From Mesohalobacter halotolerans (GTDB lineage Bacteria > Bacteroidota > Bacteroidia > Flavobacteriales > Flavobacteriaceae), in contig NZ_SWMU01000002.1 of assembly GCF_006120725.1 (NCBI RefSeq), positions 543,858-607,857 of the forward strand: a stretch of DNA of 64,000 nt, written 5' to 3'. The notes below the pieces were generated by a model. That model did no database searches, had not been told where the DNA came from, and saw only the letters and a program-made list of their open reading frames with translations. Below, in pieces: positions 11,901 to 17,697 of the stretch. The translations under genes and the position numbers were made by a program. Position 1 is the stretch's first letter. Every line of letters begins with the position of its first letter.

Positions 11901-14332
11901 ACTTGTGGTGTTGGATTAACCGTGATTTTAAATTCTTTTATCTCACTATCACATCCATCGTTTGTGGCATCTACCTCATAAACCAATTCAAGAGGCAGAT
12001 TAGTGCTATTAGTTATTGTAGCGGAAGATATGGTAGATCCAGAACCATCTTGAATATATCCACTTAAGCCTGTAACTTCTGCCACTGTCCAAGAAAAGGT
12101 ACTTCCCTCCATATTGGAAGTTAAGTTTATGTCTACAGTGGTTTCACCCGAACATAACGTTTGTGTGAGATTAGTATTAGTTATCTCCGGAGTTTGTTTA
12201 TAATCAAAAACTAACTGAGAAGAGTTAGATCCTAAACATTGTCCATCTACCTGAACAGATATATTATAACTATCGAAATCATCAAATTGAATTACAGGAT
12301 ATGGATCTGTGCTGCTGGTACCATTTATAAAAGTATAACTATTACCGGATACTGTCCAATTGTAAGAAGAGGGGGCAAAAGGTGAGTCACTGTAAACAGG
12401 TTTAATTTCCAGATCGTTAAAGTCTAATGTATATCCATCTGTATTTAATTCATCTATTGTTTCACAAACTGAAAATGTGGAAAGATCAAATTCAACCGTA
12501 GGATCTCCAAGTATTGTTATGTCTTTTGACCTAGAGTCTTCTCCGCAGAGATTAGATATTGTTTGAGTTATTGTGTAAACTCCAGGCTCATTAAAAATAA
12601 TTCCAGGACTTTGTGAACTACTGTCATTTGGGCTTACATAAGTGTATCCGGTGTCTGGTGAAATATTCCAGGTATAGGTTGGCTGTTGACAGTCTAAACT
12701 TGATATGTTTGAAGTGTCAGTAAACTGTAATGACTGCCCAGAGCATATTTGCGTTACTTCCTGATTATTTTGATCAGTAATACTAAAATCAGCTTGAGGG
12801 TCAGCTTGCACATTAACTGTATAAAATGAGTTTTCTGAAGGGAAGAAAGAATTAGTTTGACAAAGATCAGCGTTAACAGCTGTAAGCCTAAATCCCCAAC
12901 AGCCGGCTGTTATAACTGAAGCTGGTATCTCCAAATCAGGTTTGCCGGTATCAACGTTTAAAACCCAGTCTACAGCTCCACCAGAAGTTGAACCATTACT
13001 TGATATTTGTGCAGAAAGAATCGTACCATCCGGCTTTTGTATTTCCCATATAAAATTTGCAGCATCAAGACAACCTTCAGCACCATACTGACCTAAACTT
13101 GTTGTATTAGTAACCGTTAATGGTTGATCTTGACAAATATCATCAGCTGTGAAGGATGCTTCCGGTGGTAAGCTCGTGTTAACTTCTTTAGATACCCCTT
13201 CACCGTTTTCTTTATAATCACAACTTGGGTCTACATTATTGTTAAATTTATTGTATAAACGCTTCTTAATTTCAAAATTAGATTCGTCATTTCCTAATTC
13301 TCCACAGGACACATCGTTATATTGATGTGATATTTGGTTTTGATCTTCACTCAACATAAGTTCCGCATGTGTGTAATATTCTAAAGGACTTCCATCTCCA
13401 AAATCTATAGTATAATAAGAGCCATAAAAATTATCACCAATCCCATCAGTTGAAGTATCAACATTAAACAAAACTTCACTACCTACGCATACACTATCAC
13501 TAGTACTGTTTGAAATAGTAGTTGCATTTCTATGTAATACTAATATGACCGAATAAACTGAAGCTATGCCATTACTATCTATAGCCTGGAGTTCATAATT
13601 ATAGGTCCCTATGGGTAGATTATCATCAATGGTGTGTGAGTTTGTAATTGTACCTAAATCAGTTATGGTATTATCAAAGATATTGATCCGTTTTAGAGAG
13701 TAGGTTAAGTTTGAATCAGGTGATGATATTTGTATTTTGTTTGAAAAATTGTCTAATATATCATTTGCTGTTTCTCCTGATGAAGCTGTAACAGAACCAA
13801 ACATCGTCTCATTAGTAAATTGACCCTGGTCTGTACAGTTAAAACGGGTTGAGTTAGGACTTATATTTGAATACCCGGTTACGGGTGGTTGATTGTAATT
13901 ATCGCCTGAATTAATGGTAAAGGTTGATGTTTCAGGTGACAATATTTCTCCATAATCCGGCTGACCGTTAGTAAAACCTGTTAATCCCTTAGAAGCGCGA
14001 ATTCTTAATTTATAATCTCCGTTGACATTACCTGGTAGCTCACCATTCATCATCGTAGTAAAAAAGCCATCTACTTCTTCTAAAATTGTAGGATTTGAAA
14101 AGGAGCCACTGGCATCTGATAATTCTAAGAAAAACTTATTATCGTCATTGCTATCTTTAAATTTATAAACCCCTTTAGGATTAAAATGGATGGTTATACC
14201 GGAACCGCCTCCGTAATTAACAGAAGTATTAAAATCAACAATTTCTATTTCCGCTATTTGTGGTGAGTTTTGAGCATACCCATAGTATGAAATTAAAGTA
14301 AATAGGAGTATTTTAATTATAGTTTTTTTCAT
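2978..14332 (-). CDS. Giant SprB-like adhesin with T9SS type B sorting domain
   Basis: About 3,784 residues from the ATG at 14332 (M-K-K-T-I-I-K-I-L-L-F, a good signal peptide ending G-Y-A-Q). The open frame extends 22 codons further upstream, to 14398, but that part overlaps the IS end. Order: an N-terminal unique region; a long array of PKD/Ig-like modules of about 100 residues, including five copies of a three-module unit (about 7090-11650); further PKD-like modules; SprB-type repeats (S-G-G-x-P-P-Y-x-G-T-G, about 4030-5230); a PKD domain with W-D-F-G-D-G-S; and a gliding-motility-type C-terminal domain with P-N-A-F-T-P-N-G-D-G-M-N-D. It should be a cell-surface filament used for gliding or adhesion. 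It forms an operon with the PorP/SprF-like gene. Confidence 0.92.
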   Translation of the reverse strand: MKKTIIKILLFTLISYYGYAQNSPQIAEIEIVDFNTSVNYGGGSGITIHFNPKGVYKFKDSNDDNKFFLELSDASGSFSNPTILEEVDGFFTTMMNGELPGNVNGDYKLRIRASKGLTGFTNGQPDYGEILSPETSTFTINSGDNYNQPPVTGYSNISPNSTRFNCTDQGQFTNETMFGSVTASSGETANDILDNFSNKIQISSPDSNLTYSLKRINIFDNTITDLGTITNSHTIDDNLPIGTYNYELQAIDSNGIASVYSVILVLHRNATTISNSTSDSVCVGSEVLFNVDTSTDGIGDNFYGSYYTIDFGDGSPLEYYTHAELMLSEDQNQISHQYNDVSCGELGNDESNFEIKKRLYNKFNNNVDPSCDYKENGEGVSKEVNTSLPPEASFTADDICQDQPLTVTNTTSLGQYGAEGCLDAANFIWEIQKPDGTILSAQISSNGSTSGGAVDWVLNVDTGKPDLEIPASVITAGCWGFRLTAVNADLCQTNSFFPSENSFYTVNVQADPQADFSITDQNNQEVTQICSGQSLQFTDTSNISSLDCQQPTYTWNISPDTGYTYVSPNDSSSQSPGIIFNEPGVYTITQTISNLCGEDSRSKDITILGDPTVEFDLSTFSVCETIDELNTDGYTLDFNDLEIKPVYSDSPFAPSSYNWTVSGNSYTFINGTSSTDPYPVIQFDDFDSYNISVQVDGQCLGSNSSQLVFDYKQTPEITNTNLTQTLCSGETTVDINLTSNMEGSTFSWTVAEVTGLSGYIQDGSGSTISSATITNSTNLPLELVYEVDATNDGCDSEIKEFKITVNPTPQVNNKTAEICSGEIFNISPANGVDGDILPIGTTYIWTVGSNPNVGGESSVSSPQTEINQQLTNTSNAFEYIIYDVTPVSSEGCEGVPFTIIVTVNPEPVVSDQTVSACSDSTLDFNFQSSTSISAGTYNVIDLQLNDLSVSGGNAQVEDGLDAADLSDDSFTNTTNAPVDVLYTVVPVSDDGCEGDSFTVTATINPEPVVNDQIATICSNEPVGLTLSNDTDSPSVGTYNLTNISSVGLTGGSSNVTVQNGLSADAIVNDIWENVSGNDLNVVYTFVPVGDNGCEGDEFTVTITVNPEPVGIDYNETVSSNVGFNFDPQENINNGGNGLVSDFTWEITNTTGTVSGANIGDTGTDEVMGTLVNTSDAVATVDYEVTPTSTVSSCEGAPFTITVTVNPEPVVDDQTVSVCSDTALGVDFGSGNTIPVTSYNVTDLELNALPISGGGPQEENGLNAADLADDSFTNITNAPVDVIYTVIPVSSEGVEGAAFTVTATINPEPVVNDQTATICSNEPVGLTLGDDTDTPNVATYNLIDIVPESGLTGDSSNVTEQNGLASDAIVNDTWENLSGNDLDVVYTFVPLGNNGCEGDAFTVTITINPEPEGIDSSPEVCSGSSFSFDPQENINNGNGVISNFAWVVSDITGTVSGATIGDTGTDEVIGTLVNTSDAVASVDYEVTPTSIASGCQGNPFTITISVNPEPVVSDQTVSACSDSTLDVDFESSTSIAAGTYNVADLQLNDLSVSGGNAQVEDGLDAADLSDDSFTNTTNAPVNVIYTVVPVSDDGCEGDPFTVTATINPEPVVNDQTATICSNEPVGLTLGDDTDTPSVATYNLIDIVSESGLTGDSSNVTEQNGLASDAIVNDTWENLSGNDLDVVYTFVPLGNNGCEGDAFTVTITINPEPEGIDSSPEVCSGSSFSFDPQENINNGNGVISNFAWVVSDITGTVSGATIGDTGTDEVIGTLVNTSDAVASVDYEVTPTSTSGCQGNPFTITISVNPEPVVDDQTVSVCSDSPLGENFNSSGSNTGTTYNVTDLQLNSLIVSGGNAQVENGLDAADLADDSFTNTTSLTVDVIYTVIPVSSEGVEGAAFTVTATINPEPVVNDQTATICSNEPVGLTLGDDTDSPSVATYNLIDIVPESGLTAGGSNQEIEDGLSADAIGDDSWENLTSAALDVVYTFVPVGDNGCEGDAFTVTITVNSEPEGISSTPEVCSGFSFNFDPQENINNGGNGLVSDFTWEITNITGTVSGATIGDTGTDEITGTLVNSTDAAATVDYEVTPTSTLSGCEGSPFNITVIVNPEPLVADQTVSVCSDSTLDVDFESSTNIVAGTYNITDLQLNGLSVSSGNAQVEDGLDAADLSDDSFTNTTNAPVDVIYTVIPVSNEGCEGDSFTVTATINPEPVVNEQTATICSNEPVGLTLSNDTDGPSVGTYNLTNISSVGLTGGSSNVTVQNGLSADAIVNDIWENVSGNDLDVVYTFVPEGDNGCEGDAFIVTINVNSEPEGIPSTPEVCSGSSFSFDPQENINNGGNGLVSDFTWEVTNINGTVNGATIGDTGTDEIAGTLVNTTDAIATVDYEVTATSTASGCQGDPFTVTVSVNPVASLEPIQDQTICSQSSFDDIFVNSSTQPTSQIQYEWEVINAGSNLNGYTASSGLENLSVPISGEIIINASNNAEDIEYKVTPYFGDCPGTSQTFMITILPNPEISDANQSICSDDTFTYTPINGGGLNGNDIVPNNTTYTWSVENNPNITGESDQTIAQDEISQSLINTTNTSQDVVYTITPLSSDGCEGNPFDLTITVEPEPVINNKVVGICSGESFMVNPSNNIPQEIVPANTLYTWSILSGQSDLADLTGYSNQNTGVPQISQNITNLSNETKTITYEVIPKSGACIGEAFEVEVNISPKPIIENLTASPICSEDTFLVSPQNGIPSGNTIVPDGTTYTWTVEDNPNITGESDQAIEQNEISQTLVNTSSETQALTYTVVPDSDGCEGDPFEIIVEVKPRPFIPSSADLQNTQCSGDTFVISPQDGVPNSTTIVPEDTEYTWVVSAPNANLTGWSDQTTPEEFISQTLINTTNQIQQITYTVTPEANGCIGPDFDAVITVEPKPFVSDIIVDICDSSSYVLSPQNGIEPDDQTIVPEITKYSWNSPSVTGGVTGGSVGNDEDFFDSGVLNNPTDDIQTVIYTVTPKYFTTSNPSTPQCVGDDFTITITVGPIPNVNAEISNISCSYSDPLCGGSIEISPEGLEPFTYNWTSTNGNISNPSNKDQFNLCPGEYTLEITDSFGCTYTYNYLIEPPTPVSFDLVSLVDLSCNNVPPDCDGYIDVDLTGGTEPYNVLEWYTESVDGSGNFDILVDTGSDTISNACEGNYVLKVFDSNGCEFISPVYNIEETGSPITINDTISDYNGYGVSCFNSNDGFIVVDVSGGSGSFTYSFSPGNVLDSDPSTPSLLEFENLSADDYTLTINDDNCPADITLNYTLEAPSQITTFHELTSDPAACFGDTATYNVSASGGVSPYIGTGNYTLNAGEEHEIVITDANGCSSIELITIQEPTELTADASIIEPVECFGETATVEITASGGTPPYTGTGEFNVGGGDYVFTVTDANDCTYSNSIPIPEPNELVYNIESVNNPTCSPDRSYSNGSICISITGGTNPFPIGNDWTETEGGIWCLEGLTPGTYFVDVTDDNGCLSDEEPTEVTLTRPEPLDAFITNDINSDCSSNTITQINYVFVSGGIPPYEITWSAGDQCDPVNQECMQTTESGVYTAFIHDQESLSNSCPPIEVDVTVDLPEIGNASFNYSSPNSNLCDVLSFEEPVSFISESTGDIVNLSWDFGDGSAVVNGDPNPSHTYNRAGTYQVELTVEYAFGCTKTHSEILEITKGYDIVLPNAFTPNGDGMNDTIRPVTLCFEDVKMSVYDTFGSLIYIETGKDDTLTGWDGTIDGRPAENGNYIIVVEATTYAGETIKLNGPVTLIK
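7090..11650. repeat. Five-copy superrepeat inside the adhesin (about 0.9 kb unit)
   Basis: Each unit encodes three PKD/Ig-like modules in fixed order. They are recognisable by Q-T-V-S-x-C-S-D, then T-I-C-S-N-E-P-V-G-L-T-L, then C-S-G-x-S-F-x-F-D-P-Q-E-N-I-N-N-G. In the first copy the third module has lost its cysteine motif (T-V-S-S-N-V-G-F-N-F-D-P-Q-E-N). Five units occur back to back, with a period near 301 codons. Similarity between copies is uneven: copies one and five share one stretch (7500-7700 against 11110-11310), while middle copies share another. This suggests ongoing shuffling within the gene. Confidence 0.88.
8969..10443. repeat. Near-identical 572-bp blocks 903 bp apart
   Basis: Bases 8969-9540 and 9872-10443 align without gaps at an offset of 903 bp. 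I count two mismatches (near 9394/10297 and 9426/10329). Immediately outside, similarity drops and a 3-bp indel appears. The offset is exactly 301 codons, so recombination between the blocks would delete or add a three-module unit in frame. This indicates a recent duplication or gene conversion. Confidence 0.9.
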
Positions 14333-14360
14333 ATTACAAACATATAAAAAAAACTTAACA

Positions 14361-15334
14361 AGATGTGCATTATGTTTTAGAATAAGAAAGTTGGTCATGT
14401 TACTGATAATCAGTATATTGTTTTAATCATAAAACCTTAAACATGAACAATTTAGTCGCTAATTACAAAAGAATTTTGTAAGTATTGCAAAAAATATCAA
14501 AAGAACATTTATTACCTTATCTAAGGCGTAATCCAAAATTAAGTGACTTAGAATTAGTCAGCTTGTCGCTTACTTCTGAATATATGGGAATTGACAGTGA
14601 AAATGATTTGTTCAGAAAACTTCCTTTAAGCATCTCATCTAAAATTGAACGAAGTTTTATAATCGAAGACGTCGCAAACTGTCTGATTACATTGATACGA
14701 TTCGATTAAAACTTGCATCAAGTTTTAATGAATTTGAAGATTATTTTGTGATAGACAGTATGCTTTTAGAATTCTGTAAACTATCTCGAAGTTATCGTTC
14801 TAAGATATGCAAAGAAGTACAATATGCGTATCCTGATAAAAGATATTGTGCATCTCAAGGTTCAACCTACTATGGCTATAAACTCCACGCAGTTTGTTCT
14901 ATAAACGGCGTTTTTCAGAGCTTAGATTTAAGCCCAGCATCAGTACATGATATCAATTATTTGAAAGATATTAGAACCCAAATTAAAGATTGTACGCTTA
15001 TCGCAGTCAGAGGTTATTTGTCAACACAAATACAGTTAAATCTTTTTGAAAGCTAAAATATAAAATTAAACACACCGATGAGAAAAAATCAGAAAAACTA
15101 TAAAGAACAGCCTTATATATACAGAAAAAAAAGAAAAAGAATTGAAACTTTATTTTCACAGTTATGTGATCAGTTTATGATTAGACGCAACTATGCAAAA
15201 TCTTTTAAAGGTTTCAAAACTAGAATAATATCTAAAATTACTTCGCTAACAATTATTCAATATATAAACAAATTCATTTTTAATAGAAATATAAATAACA
15301 TTAAAATTAACATAGTTTAAAATGCACACGGGGT
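14361..15334 (+). mobile_element. Degenerate IS982-family insertion sequence
   Basis: About 970 bp, the usual IS982 size. The right end has TTTAAAATGCACACGGGGTG after the transposase. The left end has a decayed counterpart around TGTGCATTATGTTTTA (14364-14379), sharing the inverted TGTGCATT core. The interior encodes a broken IS982-type DDE transposase. The left end lies about 30 bp upstream of the adhesin start codon, between that gene and its original promoter. Exact ends and target duplication cannot be fixed from one copy. Confidence 0.75.
14443..15320 (+). pseudogene. IS982 transposase, inactivated
   Basis: Read through its lesions this is an IS982-family transposase: M-N-N-L-V-A-N-Y-K-R-I-L, then K-L-S-D-L-E-L-V-S-L-S-L-T-S-E-Y-M-G, the first catalytic Asp in F-V-I-D-S, C-A-S-Q-G-S-T-Y-Y-G-Y-K-L-H, P-A-S-V-H-D-I, and the C-terminal R-K-R-I-E-T-L-F-S-Q-L with the catalytic Glu. 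Damage: a TAA at 14479-14481, a frameshift near 14650-14670, and a TAA at 15053-15055. The second catalytic Asp also appears lost, because R-G-Y-L-S is preceded by A-V where family members have G-D. It cannot move on its own; an intact copy elsewhere could still act on its ends. Confidence 0.88.
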
Positions 15335-15549
15335 GACTTTTAATGTTTTAGTTATGCATATTTTGTGATTATTTTGAATTGATGCTGACAATTTTAATAT
15401 AATGCTTTTTAAGGCAGATTATTTTTTTGAGTACGGTTTAATTGGTTTTACTCTGACGTTGGGAATTCACATGAATGACTATCAGATTATTCAAAAAAGC
15501 CCATTTAGTTACGTCTTACTTCAGGAAGTGTTGTTAAGTCAGTTTTTTT

Positions 15550-15705
15550 TTAATTTTCTACCAATGCTTTTATCCAAAAACTCAATAGTATGTCTAAGGC
15601 CTCTTTTTTAGAATTTAAGACTAACATAAATGCAATATAATATTTGTAATATTCATATCCAAATAACAGCAAAGTGAGTGATAAATCTGACTTAGTTTTT
15701 TTTCA
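15550..15705 (-). pseudogene. C-terminal remnant of an unknown protein
   Basis: An open stretch on the minus strand ending in TAA at 15550-15552, with plausible protein sequence: S-D-L-S-L-T-L-L-L-F-G-Y-E-Y-Y-K-Y-Y-I-A-F-M, then K-K-E-A-L-D-I-L-L-S-F-W-I-K-A-L-V-E-N. It overlaps the end of the propeller remnant in a different frame and has no start of its own. It is probably the tail of a gene joined here by rearrangement, or the frameshifted tail of the propeller gene. The family is not recognised. Confidence 0.35.
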
Positions 15706-16052
15706 TTTTTCAACTGTGTTAGGTCAGTCAACTTCTTTCCATCATATTTCCACAAATTGCCTTTTCTGCGGCCAAACCACGTATTGCCACCTTTATCATC
15801 TTCAATAATGTCCGATATTTGGTTAGTACAAAGTCTATCATCTTCATTAAAATTAGAGAATTTTTCGCCATTAAATTTATAAAGTGCTTCGGTTGATGTC
15901 CCTAACCATAGGTCTCCATTATTGTCTATTAAATTGCTTGTAACAATATCAGCACTCGTATAAGCTTTAGGTTCTTTTAATTCAACCGTTTTCTGTTTTT
16001 GTCCGTCACAAGAAGAAAAAAAGTAATGTTGTTGTTGAAATTAAAAATTCAT
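15621..16052 (-). pseudogene. Two-component-regulator-propeller lipoprotein, frameshifted and truncated
   Basis: From an ATG at 16050-16052 the sequence encodes a signal peptide (N-F-L-I-S-T-T-T-L-L-F-F). After a frame change in a run of T's it gives a lipobox S-S-C-D-G-Q, followed by two propeller blades: N-G-D-L-W-L-G-T-S-T-E-A-L-Y-K-F-N-G and G-N-T-W-F-G-R-R-K-G-N-L-W-K-Y-D-G. These are Reg_prop-type repeats, normally 12-14 in a periplasmic sensor or outer-membrane lipoprotein. Only about 140 codons remain before a stop. The first quarter is the 127-bp repeat also present at 91-217. No kinase domain is attached. Confidence 0.75.
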
Positions 16053-16100
16053 TATTAGTATTAAGTTTCAGCTCCCAAACCTCGCCATTGAAGATACATA
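15974..16100. repeat. 127-bp direct repeat, copy 2
   Basis: Matches 91-217 at 126 of 127 positions. Its right edge lies 2 bp before the G of GTTAGGC (16103-16109), the core that starts the toxin cassette. It contains the 5' end of the propeller lipoprotein gene on the minus strand. Both copies therefore sit at the same edge of an integron-like array but next to different cassettes. Confidence 0.9.
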
Positions 16101-16103
16101 TTG

Positions 16104-16262
16104 TTAGGCACTGGGCTTTACGCGATTTGGTTTCATTCGTTGTTCTTTGAAAAACGCAACAACTTCTTCTTTAGACATTTTGGACAATTTAGCATCCAAT
16201 TTGTCTTTGATATCACGAGCCATTTTTACAGCGTCAAATTTCTTTTTTGTTTTAGTTTCCAT
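16104..16262 (-). CDS. Small charged protein, probable antitoxin partner of the PIN toxin
   Basis: 52 residues starting M-E-T-K-T-K-K-K-F-D-A-V-K-M-A-R-D-I-K-D-K-L, predicted mostly helical and strongly charged. Its ATG overlaps the end of the PIN gene by 11 bp, so the two are translationally coupled. The K-K-K-F-D-A-V-K-M start resembles short proteins often found beside PIN-domain toxins in Bacteroidota. The order here is toxin first, antitoxin second, the reverse of the usual vapBC order. Its stop codon TAA overlaps the recombination core GTTAGGC. It could alternatively be an unrelated small protein; the coupling is the main support. Confidence 0.65.
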   Translation of the reverse strand: METKTKKKFDAVKMARDIKDKLDAKLSKMSKEEVVAFFKEQRMKPNRVKPSA

Positions 16263-16716
16263 AATTCATTAAGTCTCTTGGTGAACGTATTTCCAATTGT
16301 TTATATCCATTTTTAATATTTATAGAATTGTAGCCACGTATACGTTCTATATTTACGATGTGCTTAAAATTCCAACTAATCAGCAAGTCAGCTTGATTGA
16401 TTGTCGCAAGTGCGATATGTAAACAATCAGGGTAACTTGTTTTTCCAACAACATTTTCACTAATATATTCAGTTGCCAGTTCAACAGCGTCGTCAGTTTC
16501 TTCCACAAATTCGGTGTCTTCATTTTCAATCTTACGAACCAAATCACGAACTTTTTCAGGCGCAAATTCCAATTCAGTTTCAAGCATCGTTGAAAATATG
16601 ATTTTGAATTCACCTTTCTTAATTCGCTCAAACAATGGTGTTGTGAATTCTTGAAATTCGTCATCAAAATATCCTCCGAAAACTGAAGTGTCCAAATATA
16701 TTCGCTGTTTTTTCAT
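16252..16716 (-). CDS. PIN-domain (VapC-like) toxin ribonuclease
   Basis: 154 residues, a full-length PIN domain. The N-terminal strand R-I-Y-L-D-T-S-V-F-G-G gives the first metal-binding Asp at residue 9. Acidic residues follow in S-T-M-L-E-T-E-L-E-F and in Y-P-D-C-L-H-I-A-L-A-T, and the C-terminal core A-D-L-L-I-S-W-N-F-K-H-I-V-N is typical, with Asn in place of the last Asp, as in many family members. PIN toxins cleave RNA in the cytoplasm and are held inactive by an antitoxin. The 52-residue protein overlapping its 3' end is the likely antitoxin. The pair is alone within one integron-like cassette. Confidence 0.85.
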   Translation of the reverse strand: MKKQRIYLDTSVFGGYFDDEFQEFTTPLFERIKKGEFKIIFSTMLETELEFAPEKVRDLVRKIENEDTEFVEETDDAVELATEYISENVVGKTSYPDCLHIALATINQADLLISWNFKHIVNIERIRGYNSINIKNGYKQLEIRSPRDLMNYGN

Positions 16717-16776
16717 ATCACTAATTTACAAATTTTAGCGACATGTTCAATTTTAGCAGATATTTTTTTCAGCCTT

Positions 16777-16910
16777 GTGCCTAACGGTTAGTATATGAAA
16801 AGTAGGCGGTTTAGAAGCACTAGTCATTCGGTTAAGCACAAAATTTGATACGAGCCTAAACACCTGATTTCATTACTTTTTAGCCTATTTTTATATACAT
16901 TGTTATGGGC
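16777..16910 (-). other. attC-like recombination site B (about 134 bp palindrome)
   Basis: Ends are GTGCCTAAC (16777-16785) and GTTATGGGC (16902-16910). The inner stem pairs GTATATGAAAAGTAGGC (16791-16807) with 16883-16898, leaving unpaired bases as in real attC hairpins, where bulges set the recombined strand. A further GTTTAG/CTAAAC pairing lies inside. Site A has almost the same stem sequence but a different first core. The DUF6150-like gene stops 5 bp before this site on the minus strand. Confidence 0.68.
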
Positions 16911-16915
16911 TGGTT

Positions 16916-17257
16916 TTAATACATTAGATGTTTCTTTCCTTTTTTATTCCAACCTGCTTGATTTTCATATTCGACAAAATATATTTTCAAGTCCGCTTGA
17001 TTTTCATATTTCACAAAGTAAATTTTCTTTTTTGCTTGATTCACATAATCTGTAAAAAACCATTTACCGTTATTGTCTCCTGTTTGGTTTTCGTATTTTA
17101 CCTTGAAAACATTTAAATCTGCTTGATTTTCATATTTAACAACAAAAACTTTCACGTCTGCTTGATTTTCGTAGTCAACAGAGAAAACCTTTTGAGCAAA
17201 TAATTTGCTATTTGAAGCTAAGGCAAAGGTTAATATCAAAATATATTTCATTATCAT
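16916..17257 (-). CDS. Secreted DUF6150-like (septoil-knot type) repeat protein
   Basis: 113 residues: a signal peptide (M-K-Y-I-L-I-L-T-F-A-L-A-S ending F-A-Q), then about six short repeats of the form K-V-F-x-V-x-Y-E-N-Q-A-D, each about 11-14 residues. From memory this matches DUF6150 proteins, now described as having a predicted 7(1) torus-knotted chain. The function is unknown; export to the periplasm or surface is likely. It may start at the second Met (17251), which fits a signal peptide better. It occupies the cassette between attC-like site B and the degraded site at 17415, and its stop codon lies 5 bp from the core. Confidence 0.7.
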   Translation of the reverse strand: MIMKYILILTFALASNSKLFAQKVFSVDYENQADVKVFVVKYENQADLNVFKVKYENQTGDNNGKWFFTDYVNQAKKKIYFVKYENQADLKIYFVEYENQAGWNKKGKKHLMY

Positions 17258-17697
17258 CTTAGTGTTTTTGATTATTATTTCAACTTATATAAACCACGTT
17301 TTACACGAATAAAATACTCTTGTATTTTCCATTACCAACAGCGTGTTTTGAAATAAAACTTGGACTGCTACTTAAAAAATGAAAGGCCGATGATTTGAAA
17401 GGTTCTTTAACTTTCCCATAACTAGTATACATTGTTAAAAATACACCAATTTTTTTGAAAACAATAATTTATATATACAAAAGCATAAAATACTCAAATA
17501 CAATTACTTGCAAAATAAAAAAGAGAAAATTAATATTTCCAAACGTTTATAAGCAATTATAAGCATTTGTAATTGGTTATTAGTCTTCCCAGGATGATTA
17601 TATTAAAATTAATTATTTCATAAGAACTTCAGTTTTTAATCTTAAATCTTAGCACAACCCTATTGATATTTATATTTTAGCACATTAAAATCTTATA
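17258..17697. other. Intergenic region with the edge of the cassette array
   Basis: No gene is supported. It holds the upstream region of the DUF6150-like gene and a degraded recombination core at 17415-17441. The rest is AT-rich sequence leading to the desaturase gene, without coding signal that I can see. It marks the border between cassette DNA and core chromosome. Confidence 0.6.
17415..17441 (-). other. Collapsed attC-like site
   Basis: CCCATAAC (17415-17422) is complementary to the GTTATGGG core at 16902-16909, bracketing the DUF6150-like cassette. Only 11 bases (TAGTATACATT) separate it from the next GTT. In complete sites the same TAGTATA and TATACATT ends are about 100 bp apart, so the hairpin body appears to have been deleted between short TATA repeats. 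Confidence 0.5.

Larger units (their letters stand above)
16103..16785 (-). mobile_element. Integron-like gene cassette carrying a toxin pair
   Basis: Bounded by GTTAGGCAC (16103-16111) and its exact reverse complement GTGCCTAAC (16777-16785). This is the pairing expected between the two cores of one cassette. Inside are only the PIN toxin and its 52-residue partner, both on the minus strand. The partner's stop codon lies inside the core itself, a close gene-to-attC fit typical of compact cassettes. Toxin pairs are common cargo in large cassette arrays, where they stabilise the array. Confidence 0.65.

Noticed and set aside
15402..15611. 69-codon frame on the plus strand after the IS
   Set aside because: Low-complexity F/L-rich frame opposite the remnant at 15550-15705, with no sign of being coding.
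1..17441. Search for an integron integrase or tyrosine recombinase
   Set aside because: No reading frame with the R-H-R-Y pattern was seen; the arrays are called integrase-less within this window only.
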